A DNA stretch of 64,000 nt, from positions 620,001 to 684,000 of the forward strand of contig VINJ01000001.1 in the NCBI GenBank assembly GCA_013376735.1. The letters are read 5' to 3'. A program made the position numbers and the translations under genes. Positions 17,606 to 27,227 of this stretch are shown here, piece by piece. Each line of letters opens with the position of its first letter. Position 1 is the first letter of the stretch. Below the pieces are notes generated by a model, which was not told where the DNA came from, searched no databases, and saw only the letters and a program-made list of their open reading frames with translations. The stretch comes from a bacterium Scap17 (lineage in GTDB: Bacteria > Pseudomonadota > Gammaproteobacteria > Pseudomonadales > Halomonadaceae).

Positions 17606-19726
17606 TCAGTCGTTGTCGCGCGTGGCCTCATTGCCGTCAGCTTTCTCGCACACGCCCAGCGCCCACAGCAGGAAGGCGTCCTGGCGCGCATTGTCATGCC
17701 ACGCCTTGAAGCGACCCGAGGCGCCGCCATGTCCGGCGCTCATGTCGGTGCGCAACAGCACCGGATGCGGCGTGCAGTCCATCTGGCGCAGACGCGCATA
17801 CAGCTTGGCCGGCTCCCAGTAGGGCACGCGGGTGTCATGCCAGCTGCCCTGCAGGAACAGCGGCGGATAGGGCGCGGCGCTCAGGTTGTCCAGCGGCGAA
17901 TAGGCGCGGATGCGACGCCGCGCCTCGTTCTCGTGCGGGTTGCCCCACTCGGTGTATTCCGCGGTGGTCAGCGGCAGCTCCGGGTTTTCCATGGTGCGCA
18001 GCACATCGACGAAGGGCACATCGAGCACCGCGGCGCAGAAGGCCTCTGGGCGCTTGTTGAGGCTGGCGCCGACCAGCAGACCACCGGCGCTGGCACCGTA
18101 GGCGGCAATGCGATCCGCGGCCCCGACGCCGTGCTCGACCAGCGCATCACGCGCGGCGAGGAAGTCGTTGAAGCTGTTTTCCTTGTGTTCCAGCTTGCCG
18201 GCCAGATACCAGGGCTCGCCACGGTCTCCGCCCCCCCGCACGTGGGCGACCGCGAAGGCGACACCGCGCGTCAGCAGTTCCAGACGGGCGATCGAGAACC
18301 ACGGGTCCAGCGTCTCGCCGTAGGCCCCATAGCCGTAGAGCAACACCGGCAGCGGGGCGTGGGGACGGCCCGTGTCATCACACAGGTCGCGACGCATCAC
18401 CACCGAGACCGGCACCTGCTCGCCATCGTTGGACGTCGCCCACAGGCGGCGGCTGATCAACTGTTCGGGCGCGAGATCGCCATGCACGGTCTGGCGCTTG
18501 AGCAGTCGGCGCGCACCCGTGTCGAGGTCCAGCTCGATCCAGCTCGGCGGGGTGGTGAAGCTTTCCTCGCGGATGCGCAGGCGGCGAGCGTCGAAATGCG
18601 GGCAGTCGCCCAGCCCCTGACTCAGAGGTTGTTCCGGCATGGCCAGGCGTTCGTCGCGACTGATCGCCTGTGTCTGTGCCGTGCCCTCGAATTCGATCAC
18701 GCGCAGCCATGCCTGGGCCTGACGGTGATCGCGTTCATCGACCATCAGCCCCCAGCTGAAGGCTTCGACGCCTTCCAGCGTCACCTCATCGCGGGTGGCG
18801 ATCAGCGGCTGCCAGTCGCCGGGCGCATGCTCGGAGGCGATATCGAGCTGGAAGTGCGGCGCTTGCCTGTTGTGCAGCACATAGAAGTGGCCGGGGCGGT
18901 GGTCGACACCGTACTCGACACCGGTCTCGCGGGCGCGCACCAGGCGCATCTCATCCAGCGGGGCATCGGCCTTGAGCAACCAGGTCTCGCTGGTGTCCTT
19001 GGAGGCGGTTTCCAGAATCAGCCAGGCGCGTGAGCGGGTCTTGCCCATGCCGACCCAGAATTCGCTGTCTTCCTCGCGGTAGAGCAGCGTCTCGGCGCGG
19101 CTCGTGACATTCAGACACCAGATCTCGAAGGGGCGCTGGGTGCTGTCATAGCGCGTGAACAGCAGATGCTGGCCGTCCTCGGCCCACACCAGGTCCGGCC
19201 CGATATCCTCCAGCAGGCACTCGTCATCGTGGCCGGCGTTGCGTGAGTCGCCATCCGTCGCGTTCAGTGTTGCAAGACGCAGGCTGAACACCTCGTCGCC
19301 GCTGGTGTCCAGAGTCCATGCCAGTTGCTGTTCATCCGGGGAGATGGCCATCTCGCCCAGTTCGACGAAGTCGTGATGGCGCGACAGGCTCTGCAGGTCC
19401 AGCAGGCATTCGTGCTGGCGGGTATCGGCGGGGTCGGCGCCGATCGCATGGCGCCACCAGACCGGATAGTCGGCGTCTGCCGCGGTCTCGCTCCAATAGA
19501 CGTAGTGATCCAGTGCCTCGGCCAGGCTTGAGACGGCCAGTTCGCGGCGCGCAAGATGGCCGTGATAGAGGGCGTCGCTCAGCGGCGCGAGCGGTGCGAA
19601 CCAGCGATCACTCTCGGCGTTGACCGCCGTGAGAAAGGTGGTGACCTCTGGCGTGTCGCGTTCTTCAAGCCAGTGCCATTCGGGGTCATCGGCACGATAA
19701 TGGCGCTGGACGGGGCTATCGGGCAT
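17606..19726 (-). CDS. ptrB: Oligopeptidase B-like S9A serine peptidase
   Basis: 706 aa from the ATG at 19726 (GAGGT upstream); the open frame extends 49 codons further but without a ribosome site. The N-terminal ~410 residues form the beta-propeller region and the C-terminal part the alpha/beta-hydrolase domain. The triad is Ser546 (YGASAGG), Asp631 (WHDTRV) and His666 (SAGHGG). LPVLLYGYGAYG and VAHVRGGGDRGEPWY match oligopeptidase B. Family enzymes cut short peptides after Arg/Lys in the cytoplasm. E. coli PtrB is 686 aa. It is a single gene, convergent with katA. Confidence 0.92.
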   Translation of the reverse strand: MPDSPVQRHYRADDPEWHWLEERDTPEVTTFLTAVNAESDRWFAPLAPLSDALYHGHLARRELAVSSLAEALDHYVYWSETAADADYPVWWRHAIGADPADTRQHECLLDLQSLSRHHDFVELGEMAISPDEQQLAWTLDTSGDEVFSLRLATLNATDGDSRNAGHDDECLLEDIGPDLVWAEDGQHLLFTRYDSTQRPFEIWCLNVTSRAETLLYREEDSEFWVGMGKTRSRAWLILETASKDTSETWLLKADAPLDEMRLVRARETGVEYGVDHRPGHFYVLHNRQAPHFQLDIASEHAPGDWQPLIATRDEVTLEGVEAFSWGLMVDERDHRQAQAWLRVIEFEGTAQTQAISRDERLAMPEQPLSQGLGDCPHFDARRLRIREESFTTPPSWIELDLDTGARRLLKRQTVHGDLAPEQLISRRLWATSNDGEQVPVSVVMRRDLCDDTGRPHAPLPVLLYGYGAYGETLDPWFSIARLELLTRGVAFAVAHVRGGGDRGEPWYLAGKLEHKENSFNDFLAARDALVEHGVGAADRIAAYGASAGGLLVGASLNKRPEAFCAAVLDVPFVDVLRTMENPELPLTTAEYTEWGNPHENEARRRIRAYSPLDNLSAAPYPPLFLQGSWHDTRVPYWEPAKLYARLRQMDCTPHPVLLRTDMSAGHGGASGRFKAWHDNARQDAFLLWALGVCEKADGNEATRDND

Positions 19727-19994
19727 GGCTACCTCGTGAAAGTGGGGTGCTCGAGTGTGTCGGGCGGGCATGGAGTGTAACATTGAGCCTGTCCCACAGC
19801 GTGCGCAAGCCCTTGCCTCATGGGAGGCATCGCCGCCGTGAGAGATGAATGCGCAGCCTCTGGTGCCACGCAACGTGTGGCTCCCGATGATGGGATGACT
19901 CGATGGCTGAACTGAGGTGTCGGGTGCTTCTGCACAGGACAGGCACCCCTCTGAATGTCAGTCTCGACAGGATGTTATGACAGGAGTGAAGGGC

Positions 19995-20519
19995 ATGATG
20001 ATTTCCGATTCGTTGCCGCAGATGTGGCTGATCTATTTTGGCCTGGCAGCGGTAGTGCTGTTTACCGGCTATATGGCGGTGCGAATACTGCCGCGTTTCC
20101 TGCGCTGGATCCTCGTCGGCGGCATCGCCGGCATGATCGCCGTGCCGACCAGTTTTCACGTCACGGCCAGCGTCGCGGAAGATGCCTACACCGGCCTTGC
20201 GCCAGCCATCGTGGCCTTTGCCGTCAGCGTGATACAGAAGGATGGTGGTGGCATGGCCTCGGCCTTCGGCATGCTGGTGCTGGGCATCGGGGCCGGTGTG
20301 GTGCTGGGTCTGGTGATCTGGTGGCTGGGACGCGGGCGTGAACAGCGTCGCCGCGCCGCCCAGCAGCGCCGCCAGCCTCATGCCCATGAGCAGGAGGATG
20401 AGGAAGTGCGCGAGGGCCACGCCGCTGGCGCCAGCTTGCGCAGCGAGAAACGTGGCACCTCGGCCCGTGCGGCGGCGCGTACCCGCGCAGGCCGCGACCG
20501 TCAGGAACCGTCGCTCTGA
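19995..20519 (+). CDS. Small inner-membrane protein, unknown function
   Basis: I take the ATG at 19995 (GGAG 8 nt upstream), giving 174 aa; the ATG at 19977 is possible and adds six residues. Three hydrophobic segments are visible (LIYFGLAAVVLFTGYMAV, WILVGGIAGMIAVP and FGMLVLGIGAGVVLGLVIWW), then a 70-residue charged tail rich in Arg, Gln and Glu (RGREQRRRAAQQRRQ, EQEDEEVREG). The tail could bind nucleic acid, phospholipid heads or a partner protein. It lies 60 bp upstream of the VWA gene on the same strand and may be the first gene of that operon. I recognise no family. Confidence 0.7.
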   Translation: MMISDSLPQMWLIYFGLAAVVLFTGYMAVRILPRFLRWILVGGIAGMIAVPTSFHVTASVAEDAYTGLAPAIVAFAVSVIQKDGGGMASAFGMLVLGIGAGVVLGLVIWWLGRGREQRRRAAQQRRQPHAHEQEDEEVREGHAAGASLRSEKRGTSARAAARTRAGRDRQEPSL

Positions 20520-20579
20520 TCGAGCGTCGTTCGATCAGCGCCAGCCGTGCATTGTCCGAGCGTGGACTAAGGATCTGTC

Positions 20580-22727
20580 ATGCCCCGTGATGTAGCTGTC
20601 ACTTCGTCTCTTGAGCCAGTCCGTTCACCAGGGCATGTATCCGGCTCTTCATTCGGCCCTGTCGCCAAGGTTGCGGGGGCGCGCTGGCTGGCGGCCCTGA
20701 TGCTGGCGGGCATCAGCCTCGCGTCGCCCTCGGCCTTCGCCGAGCAGGCGTCGTCAGCGGCCAACGCTTCGGCAAGTGAGCCGATGAGCGAGCCGGTAAG
20801 TGGGCCGGTAGATGAGTCGGCCAGCGAACAGGCTGAGCAGATGCCGTTCGTGGCCCGGGATGTCGCGAGTGACGCGAACGCAGCCAGTGGCTCGGCGCGC
20901 GACATTGCGCCTGACCTGCGCATGGCGATCGATGTCTCCGGCAGCATGAAGCACAACGATCCGACCAATCTGCGCGCCAGTGCGCTGGACCTGCTGGTCA
21001 CCTTGCTGCCGGAGCGCTCGCGTGCGGGGCTGTGGGGCTTCGGTGAGCAGGTACAGCCCTTGCTGGCGCTGGGCGCGGTCGATGCGGGCTGGAAACAGGC
21101 GGCCCGCGGGCTGGAAGGGCGGTTGGACGATTACGAGCAGTACACTGACCTCGAGGCGGGCCTGCGTGCCGCCGCCGAAGGCGCCGATGTGAGCATCGAT
21201 GGCCAGGGGCCGCGTCAGATCATTCTACTCTCCGATGGCATGGTCGACCTGCGTGAGCCGAGCAGCGAGAAGGCCGCCTCGGACAGCGCCTCGCGCCAGC
21301 GCATCACCGATGAGCTGACGCCGACGCTTGCCGCGCACAACATCACGGTGCATACCGTCGCGCTGTCGCGCAATGCCGATATCGATCTGCTGCAGCAGGT
21401 CGCCGATGGCACCGGCGGGCTGGCGACGGTCGCCGAGACCCCGGAAGACCTGCTGCGTGCCTTCCTCGGGGCGCTCGACCGTATCGTGCCCGGCGAGCTG
21501 GTGCCGCTCGAGGACAAGCGCTTCACCATCGATGGCAGCGTCGAGGAATTCACGGCGCTGGTCTTCCACGGCCCCGATGACAGCGCGCCGATATTGATCG
21601 CACCGGATGGTCAGCGCTATTCGCTGGCCGACAAGGCATCGTTGCCCGAGGGCGTGCGCTGGGAACATCAGCCGCGCTATGACCTGATCACCGTGACCGA
21701 CCCCGAGGCCGGGCAGTGGCGTATCGAAGGGCAGGTGGGCGTCGACAGCCGCATCACCGTGGTGTCAGACCTGGCGCTGGTGTCGCGCCCGCTGCCGGCC
21801 ACGCTGTATCGCGGCTTTGGCTATTCCCTCTCAGCCTCGCTGGTCGACGGCGCACGTGATGTCGCTGAGCAGGACTTCCTGGCGACGCTGGACGGCAATG
21901 CGCGTCTGGTGCCGGAAGACGAGGGTGGCATGTCAGCAGAAACGGCAGCCGTGACCAGCGCCCAGCAGCGCGGTCTTGAGCGTGACGGCGCGCAGTTCAG
22001 CGTCAACATGCCGCCACCGCAGCAACCGGGTGGTGCTCGCCTGACGCTGACCATCGAGGGCCAGCGCGATGGCGCGCCCTTTGCACGTCAGTTGAGTCAG
22101 CGCACCAGCGTGGTCGACCCGCTGCTGGTCGAGCCGATCGGTGGCAATGCGCAGAACTCGACGCCGCCGAGCGCGCTGGAGGTCAGCGCGCGTCATCCGC
22201 TGCTCAACACCGCCAATACCCAGCTGGATGCGACGCTGCAGGGTGAGCCGTTGAGCGTGGCGGAAGCGGGCGAGAGTCGCTGGCGTATCGAACTGCCGCC
22301 GCTGGAGCGTGACGTCAGTGCCGATGTGCAGATCAGTGCGCGCATCGCACTGGGCGGGAGCTCACGGGTGATCGACCTGGCGCCCTATACCCTCAACGAG
22401 AATGCGGCGCGGCGTGCCGCCAATCTGGACCGCTCGCCCATCGAGGGCGAGTCCTTCGGTGAGATTCAGGGCCTGGATCAGGCGGTAGAGGAGAAGGAAG
22501 ACCTCAATGACCTGCTGGTGAAGGGCCGCCTGCCCATCGACAAGGTGCCTGCGTTGATCAGTCAGTGGTTCGAAGGAGCTTCGGACTTTGCCAAACGTGA
22601 GGCAGAATCACCGCAAAGCCGCATGATCGCTTACGCCGTTGCCGGTGTGATCGGCCTGCTGGTAGTGATCATGTTGGTGCGTCGCATGACGCGCAAGCCG
22701 ACTCAGCGGGAGGAACCCCATGTGTGA
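20580..22727 (+). CDS. Membrane-anchored VWA-domain protein
   Basis: 715 aa. AAGGA stands 6 nt before the ATG. A hydrophobic signal (WLAALMLAGISLASPSAFA) ends near residue 55 and is followed by a Ser/Glu-rich linker. A von Willebrand A domain follows with a complete MIDAS start DVSGS at residues 118-122, IILLSDGMVDL and the later threonine region; it should bind a divalent metal. The remaining ~350 residues look beta-rich. One transmembrane helix close to the C-terminus (AGVIGLLVVIMLVRR) leaves a short basic tail in the cytoplasm, so the bulk is periplasmic. Its stop overlaps the next start by 8 bp. Role unknown; VWA domains usually mediate protein contacts. Confidence 0.82.
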   Translation: MPRDVAVTSSLEPVRSPGHVSGSSFGPVAKVAGARWLAALMLAGISLASPSAFAEQASSAANASASEPMSEPVSGPVDESASEQAEQMPFVARDVASDANAASGSARDIAPDLRMAIDVSGSMKHNDPTNLRASALDLLVTLLPERSRAGLWGFGEQVQPLLALGAVDAGWKQAARGLEGRLDDYEQYTDLEAGLRAAAEGADVSIDGQGPRQIILLSDGMVDLREPSSEKAASDSASRQRITDELTPTLAAHNITVHTVALSRNADIDLLQQVADGTGGLATVAETPEDLLRAFLGALDRIVPGELVPLEDKRFTIDGSVEEFTALVFHGPDDSAPILIAPDGQRYSLADKASLPEGVRWEHQPRYDLITVTDPEAGQWRIEGQVGVDSRITVVSDLALVSRPLPATLYRGFGYSLSASLVDGARDVAEQDFLATLDGNARLVPEDEGGMSAETAAVTSAQQRGLERDGAQFSVNMPPPQQPGGARLTLTIEGQRDGAPFARQLSQRTSVVDPLLVEPIGGNAQNSTPPSALEVSARHPLLNTANTQLDATLQGEPLSVAEAGESRWRIELPPLERDVSADVQISARIALGGSSRVIDLAPYTLNENAARRAANLDRSPIEGESFGEIQGLDQAVEEKEDLNDLLVKGRLPIDKVPALISQWFEGASDFAKREAESPQSRMIAYAVAGVIGLLVVIMLVRRMTRKPTQREEPHV

Positions 22728-23613
22728 ACTGCTCGGCATGAGTGCCAATGTGCCGACCGATATCTGCTTCAGCTTCGCCGGTTTTCTGCAGCGAGGCGGT
22801 GGTACTGGTCCGCACCGCGATGGTTGGGGAATCGCCTTCTACGAAGAGGGCGGTTATCGCGAATTCCGTGACCCGCATCCGTCGGTGGATTCGCCCATCG
22901 CGCGCATGATTCTCGACTATCCGATCAAGTCGCAGATGGTCATCAGCCATATTCGCCAGGCCAATGTCGGCCAGGTGACGCTGGCCAATACCCACCCGTT
23001 CACGCGCGAGCTGTGGGGTCGGCAGTGGTGCTATGCCCACAACGGTCAGCTGGCGGACTGGCAGGCACTGCCCCTGCCGTACTACCGCCCGGTGGGCAGT
23101 ACGGACAGCGAGCACGCTGCCTGCTTCCTGCTCGGCGAGATCCGGCGCGCCTTCCCGAATCCGCCGGCCCGGTGCGAAGACCTGTGGCGGCATCTGCACG
23201 CCCAGTGCGAGCGTCTGCGCGGGCTTGGCGTCTTCAATCTGCTGCTCTCCGATGGCGTGCATCTCTACGCCTACTGCTCCACCAGGCTGGCGCACATCAC
23301 GCGCCGCGCGCCCTTCGGGCAGGCGAGTCTCACCGACTTCGAGATGAGCGTCGACTTCCAGCAGCACACCACCGATGCCGATGTGGTCTCGGTGATCGCC
23401 ACCGATCCGCTCACCGACAACGAGCAGTGGCAGCGCCTGCTTCCGGGTCAGCTGGTGGTGTTCCGCGAAGGCGAGCTGGTCGCCAGTCTTGGTGGCGAGT
23501 TGCCGCTGAGCCAGGAAGAGCCAGGGCAGGAGCAGGCCGAGAACGGAGCGGTCGATCGCACCGCGACCGCGCGCCTCAAGCCGGATTGGCTGGCGTCTGA
23601 CTTGAGCTGCTGA
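22720..23613 (+). CDS. yafJ: Class II glutamine amidotransferase (YafJ type)
   Basis: 297 aa. The N-terminal nucleophile Cys2 (MCELLGMSAN) would be exposed after Met removal. Further class II (Ntn) signatures are GTGPHRDGWGIAFY, ISHIRQANVG and CYAHNGQL. The length is near E. coli YafJ (255 aa). It should hydrolyse glutamine to ammonia, but no synthetase domain is attached, so the acceptor is unknown. The start lies 8 bp inside the end of the VWA gene, implying coupled translation and a functional link with an exported VWA protein. The 3' end runs into a 19-bp tandem repeat. Confidence 0.9.
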   Translation: MCELLGMSANVPTDICFSFAGFLQRGGGTGPHRDGWGIAFYEEGGYREFRDPHPSVDSPIARMILDYPIKSQMVISHIRQANVGQVTLANTHPFTRELWGRQWCYAHNGQLADWQALPLPYYRPVGSTDSEHAACFLLGEIRRAFPNPPARCEDLWRHLHAQCERLRGLGVFNLLLSDGVHLYAYCSTRLAHITRRAPFGQASLTDFEMSVDFQQHTTDADVVSVIATDPLTDNEQWQRLLPGQLVVFREGELVASLGGELPLSQEEPGQEQAENGAVDRTATARLKPDWLASDLSC

Positions 23614-23648
23614 CGTTTGGTTGAGTCGCTGACGTTTGGCTGAGTCGC
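23591..23648. repeat. 19-bp tandem repeat spanning a stop codon
   Basis: Units at 23611-23629 and 23630-23648 differ at one base (TGACGTTTGGTTGAGTCGC type). The coding end at 23591-23610 looks like an older, decayed copy, and 23649-23664 starts another. Confidence 0.8.
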
Positions 23649-23687
23649 TGACGCTGAGCGACGCAGAAAGAAATTGAACGCCAGACA

Positions 23688-23717
23688 CACGAAGGGCCGC
23701 GATTGCGGCCCTTCGTG
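23688..23717. terminator. Bidirectional terminator, yafJ/cysK
   Basis: Perfect 13-bp stem (23688-23700 with 23705-23717), loop GATT, then TTT on the plus side. Confidence 0.85.
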
Positions 23718-23749
23718 TTTGCGGCTTTTGCCTGGTCAATGCGTGAGGC

Positions 23750-24715
23750 TCAGCCTTCGACGTCGTCGAACATGCCGGCGAACATCGGCGAGGACAGGTA
23801 GCGCTCGCCGCTGTCCGGCAGGATGACGACGATGGACTTGTCGGCGTAGGCCGGGTCTTCCGCCAGGCGCAGCGCCGCGGTCATCGCCGCACCGCAGGAG
23901 ATGCCGCACATGATGCCTTCTTCCTGCATGATGCGACGCGCCATGGCCATGGCGTCTTCACTGGCGACCGGCTCGACGCGGTCGATCAGCGTCAGGTCCA
24001 GGTTGTCGGGAATGAAGTTGGCACCGATGCCCTGGATCTTGTGCGGGGCCGGCGTGATCGACTCGCCCTGCATGCGCTGGGTGATGATGGTGGATTCTGC
24101 CGGCTCCACCGCCACGGCCTCGAGTGACAGGCCGCGCACCGTCTTGAAGTAGCGGGCGATGCCGCTGATGGTTCCGCCGGTACCGACGCCCGCCACCAGC
24201 ACATCCATTTCGCCGTCCAGCGCGTCCCACAGCTCCGGGCCAGTGGTCTCTTCGTGGATGCGCGGGTTGGCCGGGTTGGAGAACTGCTGCGGCAGGAAGT
24301 AGCGTTCCGGCTCGGCCTTCTGCAGCTCGCAGGCCTTGTCGATGGCACCCTGCATGCCCTTGGCCGGATCGGTCAGCACCAGGTTGGCGCCGAGGGACTT
24401 CAGCACCTTGCGGCGCTCCATGCTCATCGAGGAAGGCATGGTCAGGGTGACGGGGTAGCCACGCGCCGCGCCGACGAAGGCCAGCGCGATACCGGTGTTG
24501 CCGGAAGTCGGCTCGATGATCTCCATGCCCGGCTTGAGCACGCCGCGTTCTTCGGCGTCCCACACCATGCTGGCACCGATACGGCACTTGACCGAGAACG
24601 CCGGGTTGCGGGCTTCCACCTTGGCGTACAGGCGTGGATGGCTGCTGAGGCGGTTGATCTTGACCAGCGGCGTATTGCCGATGGCTTGCGAGTTGTCCTG
24701 ATAGATCCTGGCCAT
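23750..24715 (-). CDS. cysK: Cysteine synthase A (O-acetylserine sulfhydrylase)
   Basis: 321 aa from the ATG at 24715 (AGAGGA upstream). It makes cysteine from O-acetylserine and sulfide, with PLP. The PLP lysine is Lys43 in [18 protein letters not shown] binds substrate and [10 protein letters not shown] the PLP phosphate. The sequence follows E. coli CysK closely through to [12 protein letters not shown], with no CysM-type differences. The frame runs 83 codons further upstream but that part has no ribosome site. Upstream, CATAAG (24812) and CATAAC (24857) could be CysB half-sites on the coding strand (read as CTTATG/GTTATG). Convergent with yafJ. Confidence 0.95.
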   Translation of the reverse strand: MARIYQDNSQAIGNTPLVKINRLSSHPRLYAKVEARNPAFSVKCRIGASMVWDAEERGVLKPGMEIIEPTSGNTGIALAFVGAARGYPVTLTMPSSMSMERRKVLKSLGANLVLTDPAKGMQGAIDKACELQKAEPERYFLPQQFSNPANPRIHEETTGPELWDALDGEMDVLVAGVGTGGTISGIARYFKTVRGLSLEAVAVEPAESTIITQRMQGESITPAPHKIQGIGANFIPDNLDLTLIDRVEPVASEDAMAMARRIMQEEGIMCGISCGAAMTAALRLAEDPAYADKSIVVILPDSGERYLSSPMFAGMFDDVEG

Positions 24716-25234
24716 GCGAGGTCCTCTGGGTATCTGGCGGCTAGACAGCGAGCATGCCCGCTGCTTGAGTGAAGTGATGACGCTCAGCAGCGGCTGTCGC
24801 GACTGTATGAGCATAAGGTTAAGGGCTAGCCGAGCGCGACTCAAAGGCCTGAAGCGCATAACGACATGGCTAGGTTGGCAGTCGAGGCTAGCCTCTGACC
24901 AAGGTCGTACAAGAGTAGTGATCTGATTCAACAAGACTTTTTCTGATGTGAACGATGGTTTCAATCGGTCGTTTTACATCATTGGCGTGACTGGTTAAGG
25001 TGAAGCTCGGCGGCCCTGAAGGTTCCTGCCGGGGTGTCGCCGGTGCGTTGCCGGCACCTGCGCGCGCGTTGTCGCGCCGACCTTTTCCCATCACGCCGTC
25101 ATTCATGTCATTGTTCACATGTGGGCGTGACGCCCTGATAACAACAAGTGCTGAATTCTCGCCTGTGGCTGCCAGTGAAAGACGCCGCGCCCGGCCACGA
25201 TCCAGCAGACGAATGCAGTCATGGAGCCCAAGCC
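24716..25234. other. Divergent intergenic region cysK / fadD
   Basis: 519 bp with promoters for both genes. It has CATAAG/CATAAC elements near cysK and an interrupted inverted repeat TGATGTGAACGA (24944-24955) ... TCGTTTTACATCA (24969-24981). An open frame from a GTG at 25148 joins fadD but has no ribosome site. No separate gene seen. Confidence 0.5.
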
Positions 25235-26995
25235 ATGCATGATGCCAATCCTGCCAACGCCTCGGCAGACCCGGAAGCCGACAAGGCGTCTGATCCCGCT
25301 GGCCCCGTGACCGGGGACGCCAACCTGATTCTCAGCGGTGAGCCGTTGTCCGGTCTCGAGGATTACCCCTCGATTCTCGAGGTCTTCGAGGCCAGCTGCG
25401 CCAACTATGCCAGCCGTCCGGCCTTCAGCTGCATGGACAAGACGCTCAGCTACGCCGATGTGGACCGCCTGTCGCGCAATTTCGCCGCCTGGCTGGAACA
25501 CGAGACCGGCCTTGAGCCCGGTGATCGCATTGCCATCCAGCTGCCGAACCTGCTGCAGTTCCCGGTGGCGGTATTCGGCGCGCTGCGCGCCGGTCTGGTG
25601 GTGGTCAACACCAACCCGCTCTACACCGAGCGCGAGATGCAGCATCAGTTCCATGATTCCGGTGCACGTGCCATCGTGATTCTGGCCAACATGGCGGACA
25701 AGCTCGAGAAGGTGCTCAAGCGTACCGACATCGAGGAGGTCATCATCACCGAGATAGGTGACCTGCATGACTTTCCCAAGCGTCCGCTGATCAACCTGGC
25801 GGTGCGCTACGTCAAGAAGATGGTGCCGAAGTACCACCTGCCCGAGGCACACGGCCTGCGTGAGGTGCTCAAGCGCGGCGCGGGGCTCTCGCACACGCGT
25901 GTCACGCGAAAGCCCGAGGACATCGCCGCGCTGCAGTACACCGGCGGCACCACCGGGGTTGCCAAGGGCACCATGCTGACCCACCGCAATCTGGTCGCCA
26001 ACATGCTGCAGGCGCGCGGCGTGATCAGTGACGTGCTCAATGAAGGCCAGGAGGTGCTGATCGCGCCGCTGCCGGTCTATCACATCTATACCTTCACGGT
26101 GAATTGCCTCTACAGCATGGAGAGCGGCAATCACAGCGTGCTGATCACCAATCCGCGCGATATCGATGGCTTCATCAAGACACTGGGCAGGACACCGTTC
26201 ACTGCCTTCGTCGGCCTCAACACGCTGTTCTCGGCGCTATGCCAGCGTGATGACTTCAAGGCGCTGGACTTCTCGAGTCTCAAGCTGACCATCTCCGGCG
26301 GCATGGCGCTGACGCGCAGCGCGGCCGAGCGCTGGGAAGCCGTCACCGGCTGCCCGATCGCCGAGGGCTACGGCATGACCGAGACCTCGCCCATCGTCAG
26401 CTTCAATCCGCCGCGTGAGCTGCAGCTGGGCACCATCGGCAAGCCGGTGCCGGGTACCGAGCTCAAGGTGGTGGACGCCGATGGTGTGACGCTGGGGCGT
26501 GATGCGCCGGGCGAGCTGTGCGTGCGCGGCCCCCAGGTGATGAAGGGCTACTGGCAGCGTGACGATGCCACGCGTGAGGCGATGGATGAAGAGGGCTTCA
26601 TCCGCACCGGCGATATCGCGGTCATCCAACAGGATGGCTTCGTGCGCATCGTCGATCGCAAGAAGGACATGATCATCGTCTCCGGCTTCAATGTGTTCCC
26701 CAACGAGATCGAGGACGTGGTCAGCGGCCATCCGGATATCGTCGAGGCGGCGGCAGTGGGCGTGCCGGACGAGCAGAGCGGAGAGGCGATCAAGCTGTTC
26801 GTGGTCTCCAGCAACCCGGATCTGGATCGCGACAGCCTGCGCAGCTGGTGCAAGGAGCAGCTGACCGGCTACAAGGTGCCGCGCTTCGTCGAATTCCGCG
26901 ATGAACTGCCCAAGACCAACGTCGGCAAGGTGCTGCGTCGTGAGCTGCGCGACAGCGAAGAGAGCGGTGGCAATACGCCGCTACGCGAGCACTGA
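25235..26995 (+). CDS. fadD: Long-chain fatty acid--CoA ligase
   Basis: 586 aa from the ATG at 25235 (GGAG 8 nt upstream). It activates fatty acids with ATP and CoA at the inner membrane. The AMP-binding motif YTGGTTGVAKGTMLTH, the YGMTETSP motif, the fatty-acyl signature region GFIRTGDIAVIQQDGFVRIVD and the C-terminal Lys in PKTNVGKVLRRELR are all present. The N-terminal ~30 residues are a polar extension compared with E. coli FadD (561 aa). Single gene with its own terminator; the stop is within a 12-bp tandem repeat that yields additional in-frame stops. Confidence 0.93.
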   Translation: MHDANPANASADPEADKASDPAGPVTGDANLILSGEPLSGLEDYPSILEVFEASCANYASRPAFSCMDKTLSYADVDRLSRNFAAWLEHETGLEPGDRIAIQLPNLLQFPVAVFGALRAGLVVVNTNPLYTEREMQHQFHDSGARAIVILANMADKLEKVLKRTDIEEVIITEIGDLHDFPKRPLINLAVRYVKKMVPKYHLPEAHGLREVLKRGAGLSHTRVTRKPEDIAALQYTGGTTGVAKGTMLTHRNLVANMLQARGVISDVLNEGQEVLIAPLPVYHIYTFTVNCLYSMESGNHSVLITNPRDIDGFIKTLGRTPFTAFVGLNTLFSALCQRDDFKALDFSSLKLTISGGMALTRSAAERWEAVTGCPIAEGYGMTETSPIVSFNPPRELQLGTIGKPVPGTELKVVDADGVTLGRDAPGELCVRGPQVMKGYWQRDDATREAMDEEGFIRTGDIAVIQQDGFVRIVDRKKDMIIVSGFNVFPNEIEDVVSGHPDIVEAAAVGVPDEQSGEAIKLFVVSSNPDLDRDSLRSWCKEQLTGYKVPRFVEFRDELPKTNVGKVLRRELRDSEESGGNTPLREH

Positions 26996-27026
26996 GGACA
27001 GTACTGAGGACAGCGCTGAATCGGCG
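26991..27026. repeat. 12-bp tandem repeat with in-frame stops after fadD
   Basis: ACTGAGGACAGT, ACTGAGGACAGC and a decayed GCTGAATCGGCG. Because the unit is 12 bp, TGA recurs in frame at 26993, 27005 and 27017. Confidence 0.75.
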
Positions 27027-27085
27027 GCGGGGCAGGGGACAAGCGCCGCCAAGGTTGGGCGCGGCTACGCGCAGGGCTACAATGG

Positions 27086-27115
27086 ACGGCCCGTCACTTG
27101 TTGACGGGCCGTTTT
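27086..27115 (+). terminator. Rho-independent terminator of fadD
   Basis: Perfect 11-bp stem (27086-27096 with 27102-27112), 5-nt loop, T-run to 27115. Confidence 0.88.
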
Positions 27116-27227
27116 GTCATTCAGGTGTCATGGCTTGCTGCCTCGTGCAGGCGAGCGTGAGGCTGAATTCCCGAGAGTTTCCGGCTGCGCGCGTGGCGTG
27201 TGGTCGCTGGTTGAGAAGAGGCAGTCC

